Shown piece by piece: positions 1-5,318 of a stretch of 5,374 nucleotides of DNA. Both the position numbers and the translations under genes were made by a program. Below the pieces are notes generated by a model. It had not been told where the DNA came from and searched no databases. It saw only the letters and a program-made list of their open reading frames with translations. The number at the start of each line of letters is the position of its first letter. Position 1 is the first letter of the stretch. The stretch comes from Pseudomonadota bacterium (GTDB lineage: Bacteria > Pseudomonadota > Alphaproteobacteria > Rhizobiales > Hyphomicrobiaceae): assembly GCA_021813195.1 (NCBI GenBank), contig JAKALI010000344.1, positions 1 to 5,374 on the forward strand. Reading direction: 5' to 3'.

Positions 1-87
1 GTAGACGCTGACATCGCCCAGGATGACCACCACACGGTCGTCCTGGCGCGCCAGTTCCGTCACGACATTTCTAAAGCGTCCACGCAT
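1..87 (-). CDS. Transketolase C-terminal subunit (partial, 5' end only)
   Basis: Only the first 29 codons lie in the window; the gene runs off the low-coordinate edge. The reading begins MRGRFRNVVTELARQDDR and continues with a hydrophobic strand ending in ILGDVSVY. This matches the usual opening of the transketolase pyrimidine-binding subunit, where a helix containing ELAxxDxR leads into a strand ending in GD. The subunit would pair with the N-terminal subunit encoded just upstream to form a thiamine-diphosphate active site at the interface. The ATG at 87-85 lies inside the last codons of the upstream gene, giving a 17-nt overlap. It is preceded by GAGGA (97-93) with 5 nt spacing, a good ribosome-binding site, so coupled translation is likely. 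A GTG at codon 9 is a weaker alternative start. Identification rests on a short stretch plus the very strong context; the catalytic glutamate region is outside the window. Confidence 0.85.
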   Translation of the reverse strand, partial: MRGRFRNVVTELARQDDRVVVILGDVSVY

Positions 88-853
88 TCAATTCCTCGAC
101 CAGCTTGGGGAGAGTGTCGGCATCCGGCGATTTGCGGTGCCATTCGTACATGTTGGCGGTGAGCGTCTTGCAGCCAAATCCTTTCTGGGTCTGGGCGACC
201 AGCGCATTGACTTTGCCCGGACGCCGCACCAGCCCGGTCTTGAGCGCCTCAATGTCATGACCGGGCGCGACGGCGACGTCGCAGCCAAAGGCAGCCAGCC
301 GCTCAGCTGGATTGGGGATCGTTAGGCACCTCCCCTGCGATTTGTTGTCGTCGTATACAATGGTCAGGTTGTCGAGACGGCGGTCGGCGGCGACCATGAT
401 CGCCTCCCAAACGGTTCCTTCATTGGCTTCGCCGTCGCCAATCAACACAAAAACGCGCCGATCCGAACCGTCGATCTTTAGGCCGAGCGCCATACCGGTG
501 GCGACACCGATGCCATGGCCAAGCGAGCCGGTCGACACCTCGACACCCGGCACCTTCATGCGGTCGGGATGGCAACCGAAACGTGTACCGTAGGTGCCGA
601 AGCCGCGCACCTCGTCCATATCGACATAGCCGAGCTCGGCCATCACACAATAATAGCCGAGCGAGGCATGCCCTTTAGAAAGCACGAAGATATCGCGGTC
701 GGGGCGCAACGGATTTTTCGGATCGTGGCGCATGACGCCGTAGATCGCCAGCATGGCCTCGACCACCGAAAAACTGGTCGGAATATGGCCGTGCCCGCTG
801 GCGTGTGACGCCTCGAGAATATTACGGCGGATGCGTCTGGCAGCTTCATTCAT
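71..853 (-). CDS. Transketolase, N-terminal (TPP-binding) subunit
   Basis: A 260-residue protein, the length expected for the separate N-terminal half of a split transketolase; the fused enzyme is about 620-670 residues. It binds thiamine diphosphate and Mg2+ for two-carbon ketol transfer. Visible landmarks are a GHGHIPTSFS segment (about 20-29) where housekeeping enzymes have a GHxGxxxS-type motif, SKGHA (59-63), TGSLGHG (108-114), and the thiamine-diphosphate motif starting GDGEANEG (139-146) and ending in DDNKSQ (168-173). The GHGHIP and FGCHPDR (about 92-98) segments are, from memory, typical of transketolases in O-antigen and exopolysaccharide loci. The start ATG is 10 bp after the methyltransferase stop, with only a weak GTGAGAA upstream as ribosome-binding site. 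The 3' end overlaps the C-terminal subunit gene. Family assignment is secure. The role in making an unusual sugar, rather than central metabolism, is inferred from the neighbours. Confidence 0.95.
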   Translation of the reverse strand: MNEAARRIRRNILEASHASGHGHIPTSFSVVEAMLAIYGVMRHDPKNPLRPDRDIFVLSKGHASLGYYCVMAELGYVDMDEVRGFGTYGTRFGCHPDRMKVPGVEVSTGSLGHGIGVATGMALGLKIDGSDRRVFVLIGDGEANEGTVWEAIMVAADRRLDNLTIVYDDNKSQGRCLTIPNPAERLAAFGCDVAVAPGHDIEALKTGLVRRPGKVNALVAQTQKGFGCKTLTANMYEWHRKSPDADTLPKLVEELNAWTL

Positions 854-863
854 GAAAAGGTTC

Positions 864-1619
864 TCACAGGACGACGTAAGACACGCGTGCGGTTATCGGC
901 AGGCGCTCGACGCGCAGCTCGGCCATATCGAAGACCTCGCGCAACGCAACCGTTTCGCCGGGGAAAATGTCATCGGCCAGTTCGTCGAATACCAGCACGG
1001 TTCCCTTCACGAAATACGGCTTCAGCAACTCAAGCGCCACTTTCGTCGGCTTATAGATGTCGAAATCGAAGATCGCGAGCGAGATGATGGTTTCGGGATG
1101 CCGGCCGAGATATTCGGGAATCGTCACGGTCGCGTCACCCTTGACCAGTTCGAATTTGGTCAGGTGCGAAATCGGGTTGAGCGCTTCCTGACAGGAAAGG
1201 ACGGTCGCGAGCGTCTTTTCATAATGTTCGGTTACCGAGAAAGATCCGTCCGTGCACTTGCACTGCTCACCATCCTTGTCGCTCATGCCAATGAAGCCCG
1301 CGAAGGTATCGAAGCCGACGATCTTGCGATGCCGATTGAACGGCTCGTAAATGCCGCGCAACGCCGACAGCAACGACAGCGTCTGGCCCCAGCGCACGCC
1401 GCATTCGACGATGATGCCGTGGTTGTTGACGACTTTCTTGTAAATCTCGTTGAAGAAAAGGATGCGCGACAGCGTCTTGGACGTGAGGAACACACCGAGA
1501 TTGGGCAAGAGCTCGTCGTCGGGAATAGTCGTTTCCTTCAGTAAGCGCGTGAAGGCGCTCTGCGCGTCTTTCTCGTTCAGGCTGGAGAGGACAATCGCGT
1601 CGTGCTTTTCGGTCTTCAT
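864..1619 (-). CDS. TylF-type class I SAM-dependent O-methyltransferase (sugar)
   Basis: A 251-residue protein with a Rossmann-type methyltransferase core. ECGVRWGQ (72-79) is the SAM-binding glycine loop. GFDTFAGF (102-109) is the strand and loop with the acidic residue expected near the SAM ribose. DFDIYKPT (185-192) followed by VFDEL (210-214) matches the DxDxYxPT ... DE(Y/L) metal-binding arrangement of the TylF/MycF macrocin O-methyltransferase family. Members methylate sugar hydroxyls in a divalent-metal-dependent way, on nucleotide sugars or glycosides. I chose the ATG at 1619-1617, which forms an ATGA overlap with the stop of the upstream epimerase gene. An in-frame ATG at 1652, adding 11 residues, has no visible ribosome-binding site. 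Between the SAM-binding half and the metal site is a segment with two cysteines (CKC, 120-122) that I cannot assign. The exact substrate cannot be read from sequence; a deoxysugar made by the neighbouring enzymes is the likely target. Confidence 0.85.
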   Translation of the reverse strand: MKTEKHDAIVLSSLNEKDAQSAFTRLLKETTIPDDELLPNLGVFLTSKTLSRILFFNEIYKKVVNNHGIIVECGVRWGQTLSLLSALRGIYEPFNRHRKIVGFDTFAGFIGMSDKDGEQCKCTDGSFSVTEHYEKTLATVLSCQEALNPISHLTKFELVKGDATVTIPEYLGRHPETIISLAIFDFDIYKPTKVALELLKPYFVKGTVLVFDELADDIFPGETVALREVFDMAELRVERLPITARVSYVVL

Positions 1620-2623
1620 CGTGTCCAACTGTCCTTGTGCTTCTGCCACCATTGGGTCGTTTGCCGAATGCCCTCGTCGAGGCTAGTTCGGGGAAACCAG
1701 TCGAGCGCGGTGCGCGCCTTGTTACAATCCAGCGCCCGAAAGGCGACTGTTGTAGCCGCCTCGCCGACGTAACGAAACTCCTGCGGGCGATGATTGGCGT
1801 ATTGCAGTGCAAGCTTCATGACGTCGCCGACGGTCGTGTGGCGTTCTGATCCGACATTGAATGTCTCGAAGGGGCGTTCGTAGACCAGCATGCGAACAAT
1901 AGCTTCGGCAAAATCATCCGTGTAAATGACATCGCGGGTGACGTCGAGGCTGCCCCAGACCTCGAAGGGATCCATGTGATCGACTGCTTTGCGGATCAGC
2001 GCGGCGACGAAATTGGAATTCTCCGGATTGAATTGGGCATTAGGACCATAGACGTTGGCTGCGCGAATGACTGCGAACTCCAAGCCGGTCGTGCGATGCC
2101 AGAATTCGCATTGCTTCTCAATATAGCGCTTGGCCCAGCCGACGCCGAGGTAACCTGGGGCGGGATCCCGCGCCCAATCGAGTTCATCCTCGCGAATGAA
2201 CCCGGCAAACTCCTGATAGGCGCTTGCCGAGCCGATGTAGGCTATACGCTTCGCTCCGGCGGCATGCAACGCTTCCAGCAGCAGGCTGTCCATCACCACG
2301 TTGTCGGTGACCTGCCGCCACGGCTCGCGCCGCGCCTGTGCGGCACCGCCAGTTGCCGCGGCTGCAAGGACTGCCAGGTCGCAGCCGACGACCGCGTGGG
2401 CACAACCCGACCGGGTGGTTAAATCAACCCGCACGTAGCGCAGCCGGTCGTCCTGGATAAAGTGCCCTGCCCTGCTTCGGTGGGCGCCGACCACCGAAAC
2501 GTTGTCCGAGGCCGCCAGCACCGCCTGCACGATCGCCGAGCCCACGAGCCCGGTTGCCCCGGCTACGAAGACTTGCCGGCCGTCCAAAGCGGCACTGCGA
2601 AATGCTCCCGTCATCGAAGCCAT
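1616..2623 (-). CDS. NAD(P)-dependent sugar epimerase/reductase, GDP-L-fucose synthase-like extended SDR
   Basis: A 335-residue extended short-chain dehydrogenase. GATGLVG (22-28) is the nucleotide-binding GxxGxxG, YIGSASAYQ (129-137) holds the catalytic serine region, and NVYGPNAQF (190-198), followed by an NPENSN...ALIRK stretch (199-212), closely resembles GDP-L-fucose synthase. RDVIYTDDFAEA and FNVGS are the usual C-terminal substrate-domain motifs. GDP-L-fucose synthase epimerises and reduces GDP-4-keto-6-deoxymannose, the product of the enzyme type encoded immediately upstream, so a dehydratase-reductase pair is plausible. Oddity: the expected YxxxK is not regular. The likely catalytic lysine is K165 in GYLGVGWAKR, but the nearest upstream tyrosine (Y158) is 7 residues before it, not 4. 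The chosen ATG (2623-2621) overlaps the previous stop as TGATG; no clear ribosome-binding site is seen. ATG at 2614 is an alternative, and the longer reading to 2668 would overlap the upstream gene by 46 nt. Confidence 0.88.
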   Translation of the reverse strand: MASMTGAFRSAALDGRQVFVAGATGLVGSAIVQAVLAASDNVSVVGAHRSRAGHFIQDDRLRYVRVDLTTRSGCAHAVVGCDLAVLAAAATGGAAQARREPWRQVTDNVVMDSLLLEALHAAGAKRIAYIGSASAYQEFAGFIREDELDWARDPAPGYLGVGWAKRYIEKQCEFWHRTTGLEFAVIRAANVYGPNAQFNPENSNFVAALIRKAVDHMDPFEVWGSLDVTRDVIYTDDFAEAIVRMLVYERPFETFNVGSERHTTVGDVMKLALQYANHRPQEFRYVGEAATTVAFRALDCNKARTALDWFPRTSLDEGIRQTTQWWQKHKDSWTR

Positions 2624-3633
2624 CAACGTTGCGGGTAGAGCAAGCCGCTGCGCACTTGCTGCCGCCAATAGTCGAGCAGGTCGGCCATCGTCTTCTCGAA
2701 TGGGATTTCCGGCTTCCAGCCAGTATGGGCAGAAAATTTTGCGGTGTCCGGAATCTGCAGATCGGCGTCTACCGGTCGGAGGCGCTCGGGATCAACTTCG
2801 ACCTTGATGTCGCGACGCGTCGACAAGGACAGCAGGTGTTCGAGCATCTTGCCGACCGTGCAACTGAACGTTCCACCGATATTGTAGTACTGGCCGGGAA
2901 TGGGATTGACGGTTACTAGCAGATGGTAGGCGCGCACGGCGTCGCGCACATCTGCCCAAGTGCGCATAGAATCGAGATTGCCGACCTTGATCACCGGCGG
3001 CAGGTGACCTTCCTCGATGAGCGCTATCTGCTTGGCGAAGGTCGATTCCGCAAAGACGTCGCCGCGCCGCGGCCCGGTATGGGTGAACATCCGCGTCGTC
3101 ACCGTTTTCATACCGTAGGCTTCGCCGTAATAACGTCCGATCAGATCGGTGCCGACCTTAGAGATCGCATAGGGCGAGGCCGGGTGAAAGGTGCACTCCT
3201 CGTTGATCGGCAGCTTGTCGGCGGCGACGCGGCCGAACACCTCAGACGAGGCGCAGACATGGATGACCGGTTCGATCTGCGGATGCTTGAGGATCGCGTC
3301 GAGCAACCGCGCCGTGCCGGTCACATTCACGTCGAGCGTAGTCAGCGGTGAGGAGAAACTCGTCTTCGGATAGCTTTGCGCCGCCAGGTGAAACACATAA
3401 TCCGGTCGAACCTGATCAATCACCGTCGCCAACGACGAATAATCAGTTAAATCGGCGTCGACCATGAAGACACGGTTTTTGGCATTAATCCGCGGTATGA
3501 GATGGCGAACATTATCCAGCGGACTTCGCCAGCGGCACATGCCGAACAAATCCCAATCGGTCCGTTCCAGCAGATAGTCCGCCAAATGCGAACCTACCAT
3601 CCCAGTAAAGCCAGTAATCAGTGCGCGGGTCAT
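2623..3633 (-). CDS. GDP-mannose 4,6-dehydratase / GDP-6-deoxy-mannose reductase family SDR
   Basis: A 336-residue extended SDR. TGFTGMVG (7-14) is the NAD(P)-binding loop, and the arginines of CRWRSPLDNVR (33-43) suggest NADP phosphate binding as in GDP-mannose dehydratases. HLAAQSY (82-88), SSEVFG (129-134) and YAISK (155-159) give the Ser-Ser-Glu and Tyr-xxx-Lys active site. The C-terminal DPERLRPVDADLQIPD segment with TGWKPEIPF is characteristic of the GDP-mannose dehydratase/RMD branch. A dehydratase would convert GDP-D-mannose to GDP-4-keto-6-deoxy-D-mannose; an RMD would reduce that product to GDP-D-rhamnose. Sequence alone does not separate them here: the glutamate needed for dehydration is present, but the usual dehydratase TSE reads SSE. 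The start is ATG at 3633; a TTG at 3669 would add 12 residues unlike the family. GAAGAG lies about 12 nt upstream, too far for a strong site. It is followed directly by the fucose-synthase-like gene (TGATG). Confidence 0.9.
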   Translation of the reverse strand: MTRALITGFTGMVGSHLADYLLERTDWDLFGMCRWRSPLDNVRHLIPRINAKNRVFMVDADLTDYSSLATVIDQVRPDYVFHLAAQSYPKTSFSSPLTTLDVNVTGTARLLDAILKHPQIEPVIHVCASSEVFGRVAADKLPINEECTFHPASPYAISKVGTDLIGRYYGEAYGMKTVTTRMFTHTGPRRGDVFAESTFAKQIALIEEGHLPPVIKVGNLDSMRTWADVRDAVRAYHLLVTVNPIPGQYYNIGGTFSCTVGKMLEHLLSLSTRRDIKVEVDPERLRPVDADLQIPDTAKFSAHTGWKPEIPFEKTMADLLDYWRQQVRSGLLYPQR

Positions 3634-3681
3634 CGCGGCCCCGCACTCTTCAGGCCGACGCAGGACCAATTACACCAAGTG

Positions 3682-3711
3682 ACCATAAATTTCATTGCTA
3701 TTGACCGTTAA
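3682..3711 (-). promoter_or_regulatory. Candidate internal promoter upstream of the GDP-mannose dehydratase-like gene
   Basis: Reading the minus strand, TTAACG (3711-3706) and TATGGT (3687-3682) are separated by 18 nt. Each matches four of six positions of the sigma-70 -35 and -10 consensus. They lie in an AT-rich patch within a 144-bp gap, the only sizeable gap between genes in the window, and would give a leader of about 40 nt before the ATG at 3633. This is a weak call by eye: hexamers of this quality occur by chance, and many alphaproteobacterial promoters deviate from this consensus. Confidence 0.25.
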
Positions 3712-3741
3712 TGGCAGACTAGAGACATCCGATCGAAGAAA

Positions 3742-3754
3742 GTTCGCGTCGAAC
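3742..3754. repeat. Short inverted repeat in the gap after the UDP-xylose synthase gene
   Basis: GTTCG and CGAAC (plus strand) form 5-bp arms around a 3-nt centre, 24 bp after the UDP-glucuronate decarboxylase stop. No T-run follows on the minus strand, so it does not look like an intrinsic terminator. It could be a protein-binding site or chance. The word TCGAAC also occurs twice in the leader of the first gene (4819-4824 and 4831-4836). Confidence 0.25.
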
Positions 3755-3777
3755 CCACGCGATACCGGTTGCCGAAT

Positions 3778-4770
3778 TCAACCGACCCCGTTCCGCTTGA
3801 TCGCCAACATTTCCCGGATTTTCGGCTCCTTCAACAAATCTTCGAAATAGGCGATAGTCTTGATCAACCCCTCGCGCAAGGGCGTACGTGGTGCCCATCC
3901 CAGCTTCGTCCGAGCCAGCGCGATATCAGGCTGCCTCTGACGCGGATCGTCCTGCGGAAGAGGCAAAAACACAAATTTCGACTTTGACCCGGTCAGGTCG
4001 ATGATGGTTTCGGCGAGATCCCGCACCGTAATCTCGCCCGGATTGCCAATATTGACCGGACCAGTCAGGTCGTCGGTGCTCGCCATCAATAGGATCAAAC
4101 CCTCGATCAAATCGTCAACATAGCAGAAAGCGCGCGTCTGGATGCCTTCCCCATACAGCGTAATATCGCGGCCGAGCAACGCCTGAACAATAAAGTTGGA
4201 GACCACCCGCCCGTCGTTGGGATGCATGCGCGGCCCATAAGTGTTGAAAATACGAGCCACCTTGATCGGAAGCCGATGCTGTCGCCGGTAATCGAAAAAT
4301 AACGTTTCGGCGCAGCGCTTCCCTTCATCGTAACAAGAACGAATGCCGATCGGATTAACGTTGCCCCAATAATCCTCGGTTTGCGGATGAACGCTGGGGT
4401 CTCCGTAGACTTCGGACGTCGACGCCTGGAGAATCTTCGCCCGTAGCCTCTTCGCCAGTCCAAGCATATTGATAGCTCCAATCACGCTTGTCTTGGTCGT
4501 CTGGACTGGGTCGTGTTGATAATGAATCGGTGATGCGGGGCACGCTAAGTTGAATATCTGATCCACTTCGACGTACAGCGGCAGCGTCACATCATGGCGA
4601 ATGATATCGAAGCGCTTGTGGTCGAGGATATGCTCGACGTTTTTCTTCGTGCCGGTGAAAAAGTTGTCGACGCAAATGACATTCGCTCCCGCATTGAGTA
4701 GCCTTTCGCACAGGTGCGACCCGAGGAACCCGGCGCCGCCCGTCACCAATATGCGATCTTCTAAATGCAT
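3778..4770 (-). CDS. uxs: UDP-glucuronate decarboxylase (UDP-xylose synthase type)
   Basis: A 330-residue extended SDR, the normal size of bacterial single-domain UDP-xylose synthases. The enzyme oxidises UDP-glucuronate at C4 with bound NAD+, decarboxylates it, and reduces the intermediate to UDP-xylose; relatives release UDP-4-keto-pentose. Motifs: GGAGFLG (11-17) for NAD+, VDNFFTG (34-40), ACPASP (76-81), which is diagnostic for this family, TSEVYG (118-123) with catalytic Thr118 and Glu120, YDEGK (147-151) with Tyr147 and Lys151, and [10 protein letters not shown] (274-283), whose Arg277 is in the position of the conserved arginine near the substrate. All key residues are present, so it should be active. 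The start ATG has AGGA (4782-4779) 8 nt upstream. It is the first gene of the run, preceded by about 600 bp without a gene and followed by a 144-bp gap, so it is less tightly coupled than the genes after it. Confidence 0.95.
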   Translation of the reverse strand: MHLEDRILVTGGAGFLGSHLCERLLNAGANVICVDNFFTGTKKNVEHILDHKRFDIIRHDVTLPLYVEVDQIFNLACPASPIHYQHDPVQTTKTSVIGAINMLGLAKRLRAKILQASTSEVYGDPSVHPQTEDYWGNVNPIGIRSCYDEGKRCAETLFFDYRRQHRLPIKVARIFNTYGPRMHPNDGRVVSNFIVQALLGRDITLYGEGIQTRAFCYVDDLIEGLILLMASTDDLTGPVNIGNPGEITVRDLAETIIDLTGSKSKFVFLPLPQDDPRQRQPDIALARTKLGWAPRTPLREGLIKTIAYFEDLLKEPKIREMLAIKRNGVG

Positions 4771-4797
4771 GATTTCAGTCCTATCCCTATTTCAACC

Positions 4798-4817
4798 TGT
4801 GCCGGATTCGAGGCACA
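4798..4817. repeat. Inverted repeat shortly upstream of the first gene
   Basis: TGTGCC and GGCACA are perfect 6-bp arms around an 8-nt centre (plus strand 4798-4803 and 4812-4817). The structure ends 28 nt before the UDP-glucuronate decarboxylase ATG, just ahead of its ribosome-binding site. In a transcript it could fold as a small leader hairpin; in DNA it could be an operator. No T-run follows, so a terminator is unlikely. Confidence 0.35.
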
Positions 4818-4836
4818 ATCGAACTTTGACTCGAAC
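4807..4836. repeat. Three TCGAA words at exact 12-bp spacing
   Basis: On the plus strand TTCGA starts at 4807, TCGAAC at 4819 and TCGAAC at 4831; the first is the same five-base word on the opposite strand. The 12-bp period is regular, but the words are short and partly overlap the inverted repeat at 4798-4817. They may be protein half-sites near the start of the operon, or chance. Confidence 0.25.
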
Positions 4837-4926
4837 ATTGAGCGCACGCATTAACCCGTCCAGTTCGCAGCCGTTTGGCGAGCGGACCATTGCCCGCGTA
4901 ATAATGCGCCGGTGCAATCAACAAGA

Positions 4927-4965
4927 CACGCTACCGCACTCCGGGTGAGAGCCCCCCAGAGCGAC
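4927..4965 (-). promoter_or_regulatory. JUMPStart/ops-like antitermination element
   Basis: Reading the minus strand, 4938-4927 is TGCGGTAGCGTG. It matches 11 of 12 bases of the ops element GGCGGTAGCGTG, the site where paused RNA polymerase recruits RfaH, the NusG paralog that prevents premature termination in long polysaccharide and toxin operons of enterobacteria. Upstream, GCTCTGG (4962-4956) sits at almost the same distance as the GCTCTGG of the 39-bp JUMPStart sequence (one base of gap needed), and scattered bases between also agree. Only the first ops base differs; the inner GGTA flanked by GC and the G-10, Y-1, G+1 pause bases are kept. It is in the right orientation, inside the leader, 156 nt from the first start codon, ahead of a polysaccharide-type operon. 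The JUMPStart comparison is from memory of the consensus, not from a search. Confidence 0.65.
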
Positions 4966-4983
4966 CAACTTCTACCGGCGAGC

Positions 4984-4998
4984 ATTGCGCCGCGCAAT
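4984..4998. promoter_or_regulatory. Perfect 15-bp palindrome, candidate operator
   Basis: On the minus strand this reads ATTGCGCGGCGCAAT: two 7-bp arms around one central base. A further copy of the half-site TTGCGC lies at 5011-5006, 14 bp from the equivalent position of the first arm and in the same direction. Palindromes of this size with a one-base centre, plus an extra half-site, are common for dimeric transcription factors. It lies just upstream of the ops-like element. The regulator is unknown. Confidence 0.4.
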
Positions 4999-5264
4999 AT
5001 CGACTGCGCAAGCTTCCGGTTGGACTGGCCAATCGAGGCGGAGACGCCCCGCCGACCGGCCCCATCTTCGATACGCCCCCGCCAAGGGCGCTTTACCTCG
5101 GCTTCAATCGATCAATTTCCAACCATTTGCCGACCGCAGTTCAGCCGCCAGGCCCGATCCGTTACGGCCCGGCTCAATCCGGACTATCCATCCGCGACAT
5201 TGGACAGATTGAAAGTAGAACGGTATTCACTACTGAAGCGCTGCGTCGAAAGAGGTGAGAAGGC

Positions 5265-5318
5265 ATGCCGGTCCTCTTCAAGTCGAAAAGCTGGAATGGA
5301 GAGCGAGCGGGAGCGTAG
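5265..5318 (+). other. 17-codon open frame with a good ribosome-binding site (doubtful)
   Basis: An ATG at 5265 is preceded by AGAGGTGAGAAGG, a purine-rich stretch with Shine-Dalgarno character, and the frame ends at TAG 5316-5318 after MPVLFKSKSWNGERAGA. It points away from the operon. It could be a short leader peptide of a divergent gene beyond the window edge, where another plus-strand ATG (5354) opens, or simply chance. There is no homology argument for it. Confidence 0.15.

Noticed and set aside
753..1544. A 263-codon open frame on the plus strand
   Set aside because: It lies opposite the methyltransferase and the start of the transketolase gene, whose motifs are clear. Its product is arginine- and glutamate-rich with no recognisable domain, a typical antisense shadow in GC-rich DNA.
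1267..1812. A 181-codon minus-strand frame spanning the methyltransferase/epimerase junction
   Set aside because: It is arginine-rich, out of frame with two well-supported genes, and has no motif.
1976..2422. A 148-codon plus-strand frame
   Set aside because: Antisense to the fucose-synthase-like gene, with no domain or ribosome-binding site to support it.
2923..3351. A 142-codon plus-strand frame
   Set aside because: Antisense to the GDP-mannose dehydratase-like gene; composition is histidine- and arginine-rich as in frame shadows.
4898..4924. TTGTTG ... TATTAC as a promoter for the operon
   Set aside because: The spacing is only 15 bp, and the start would fall downstream of the ops-like element, which must be transcribed to act. 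The hexamers are also weak.
5074..5090. CGCCC/GGGCG hairpin as a possible terminator
   Set aside because: The stem is only 5 bp with a 7-nt loop and no T-run on either side.
4985..5212. A 75-codon plus-strand frame in the leader region
   Set aside because: It uses a TTG start without a ribosome-binding site, has low-complexity Arg/Pro content, and overlaps the palindrome.
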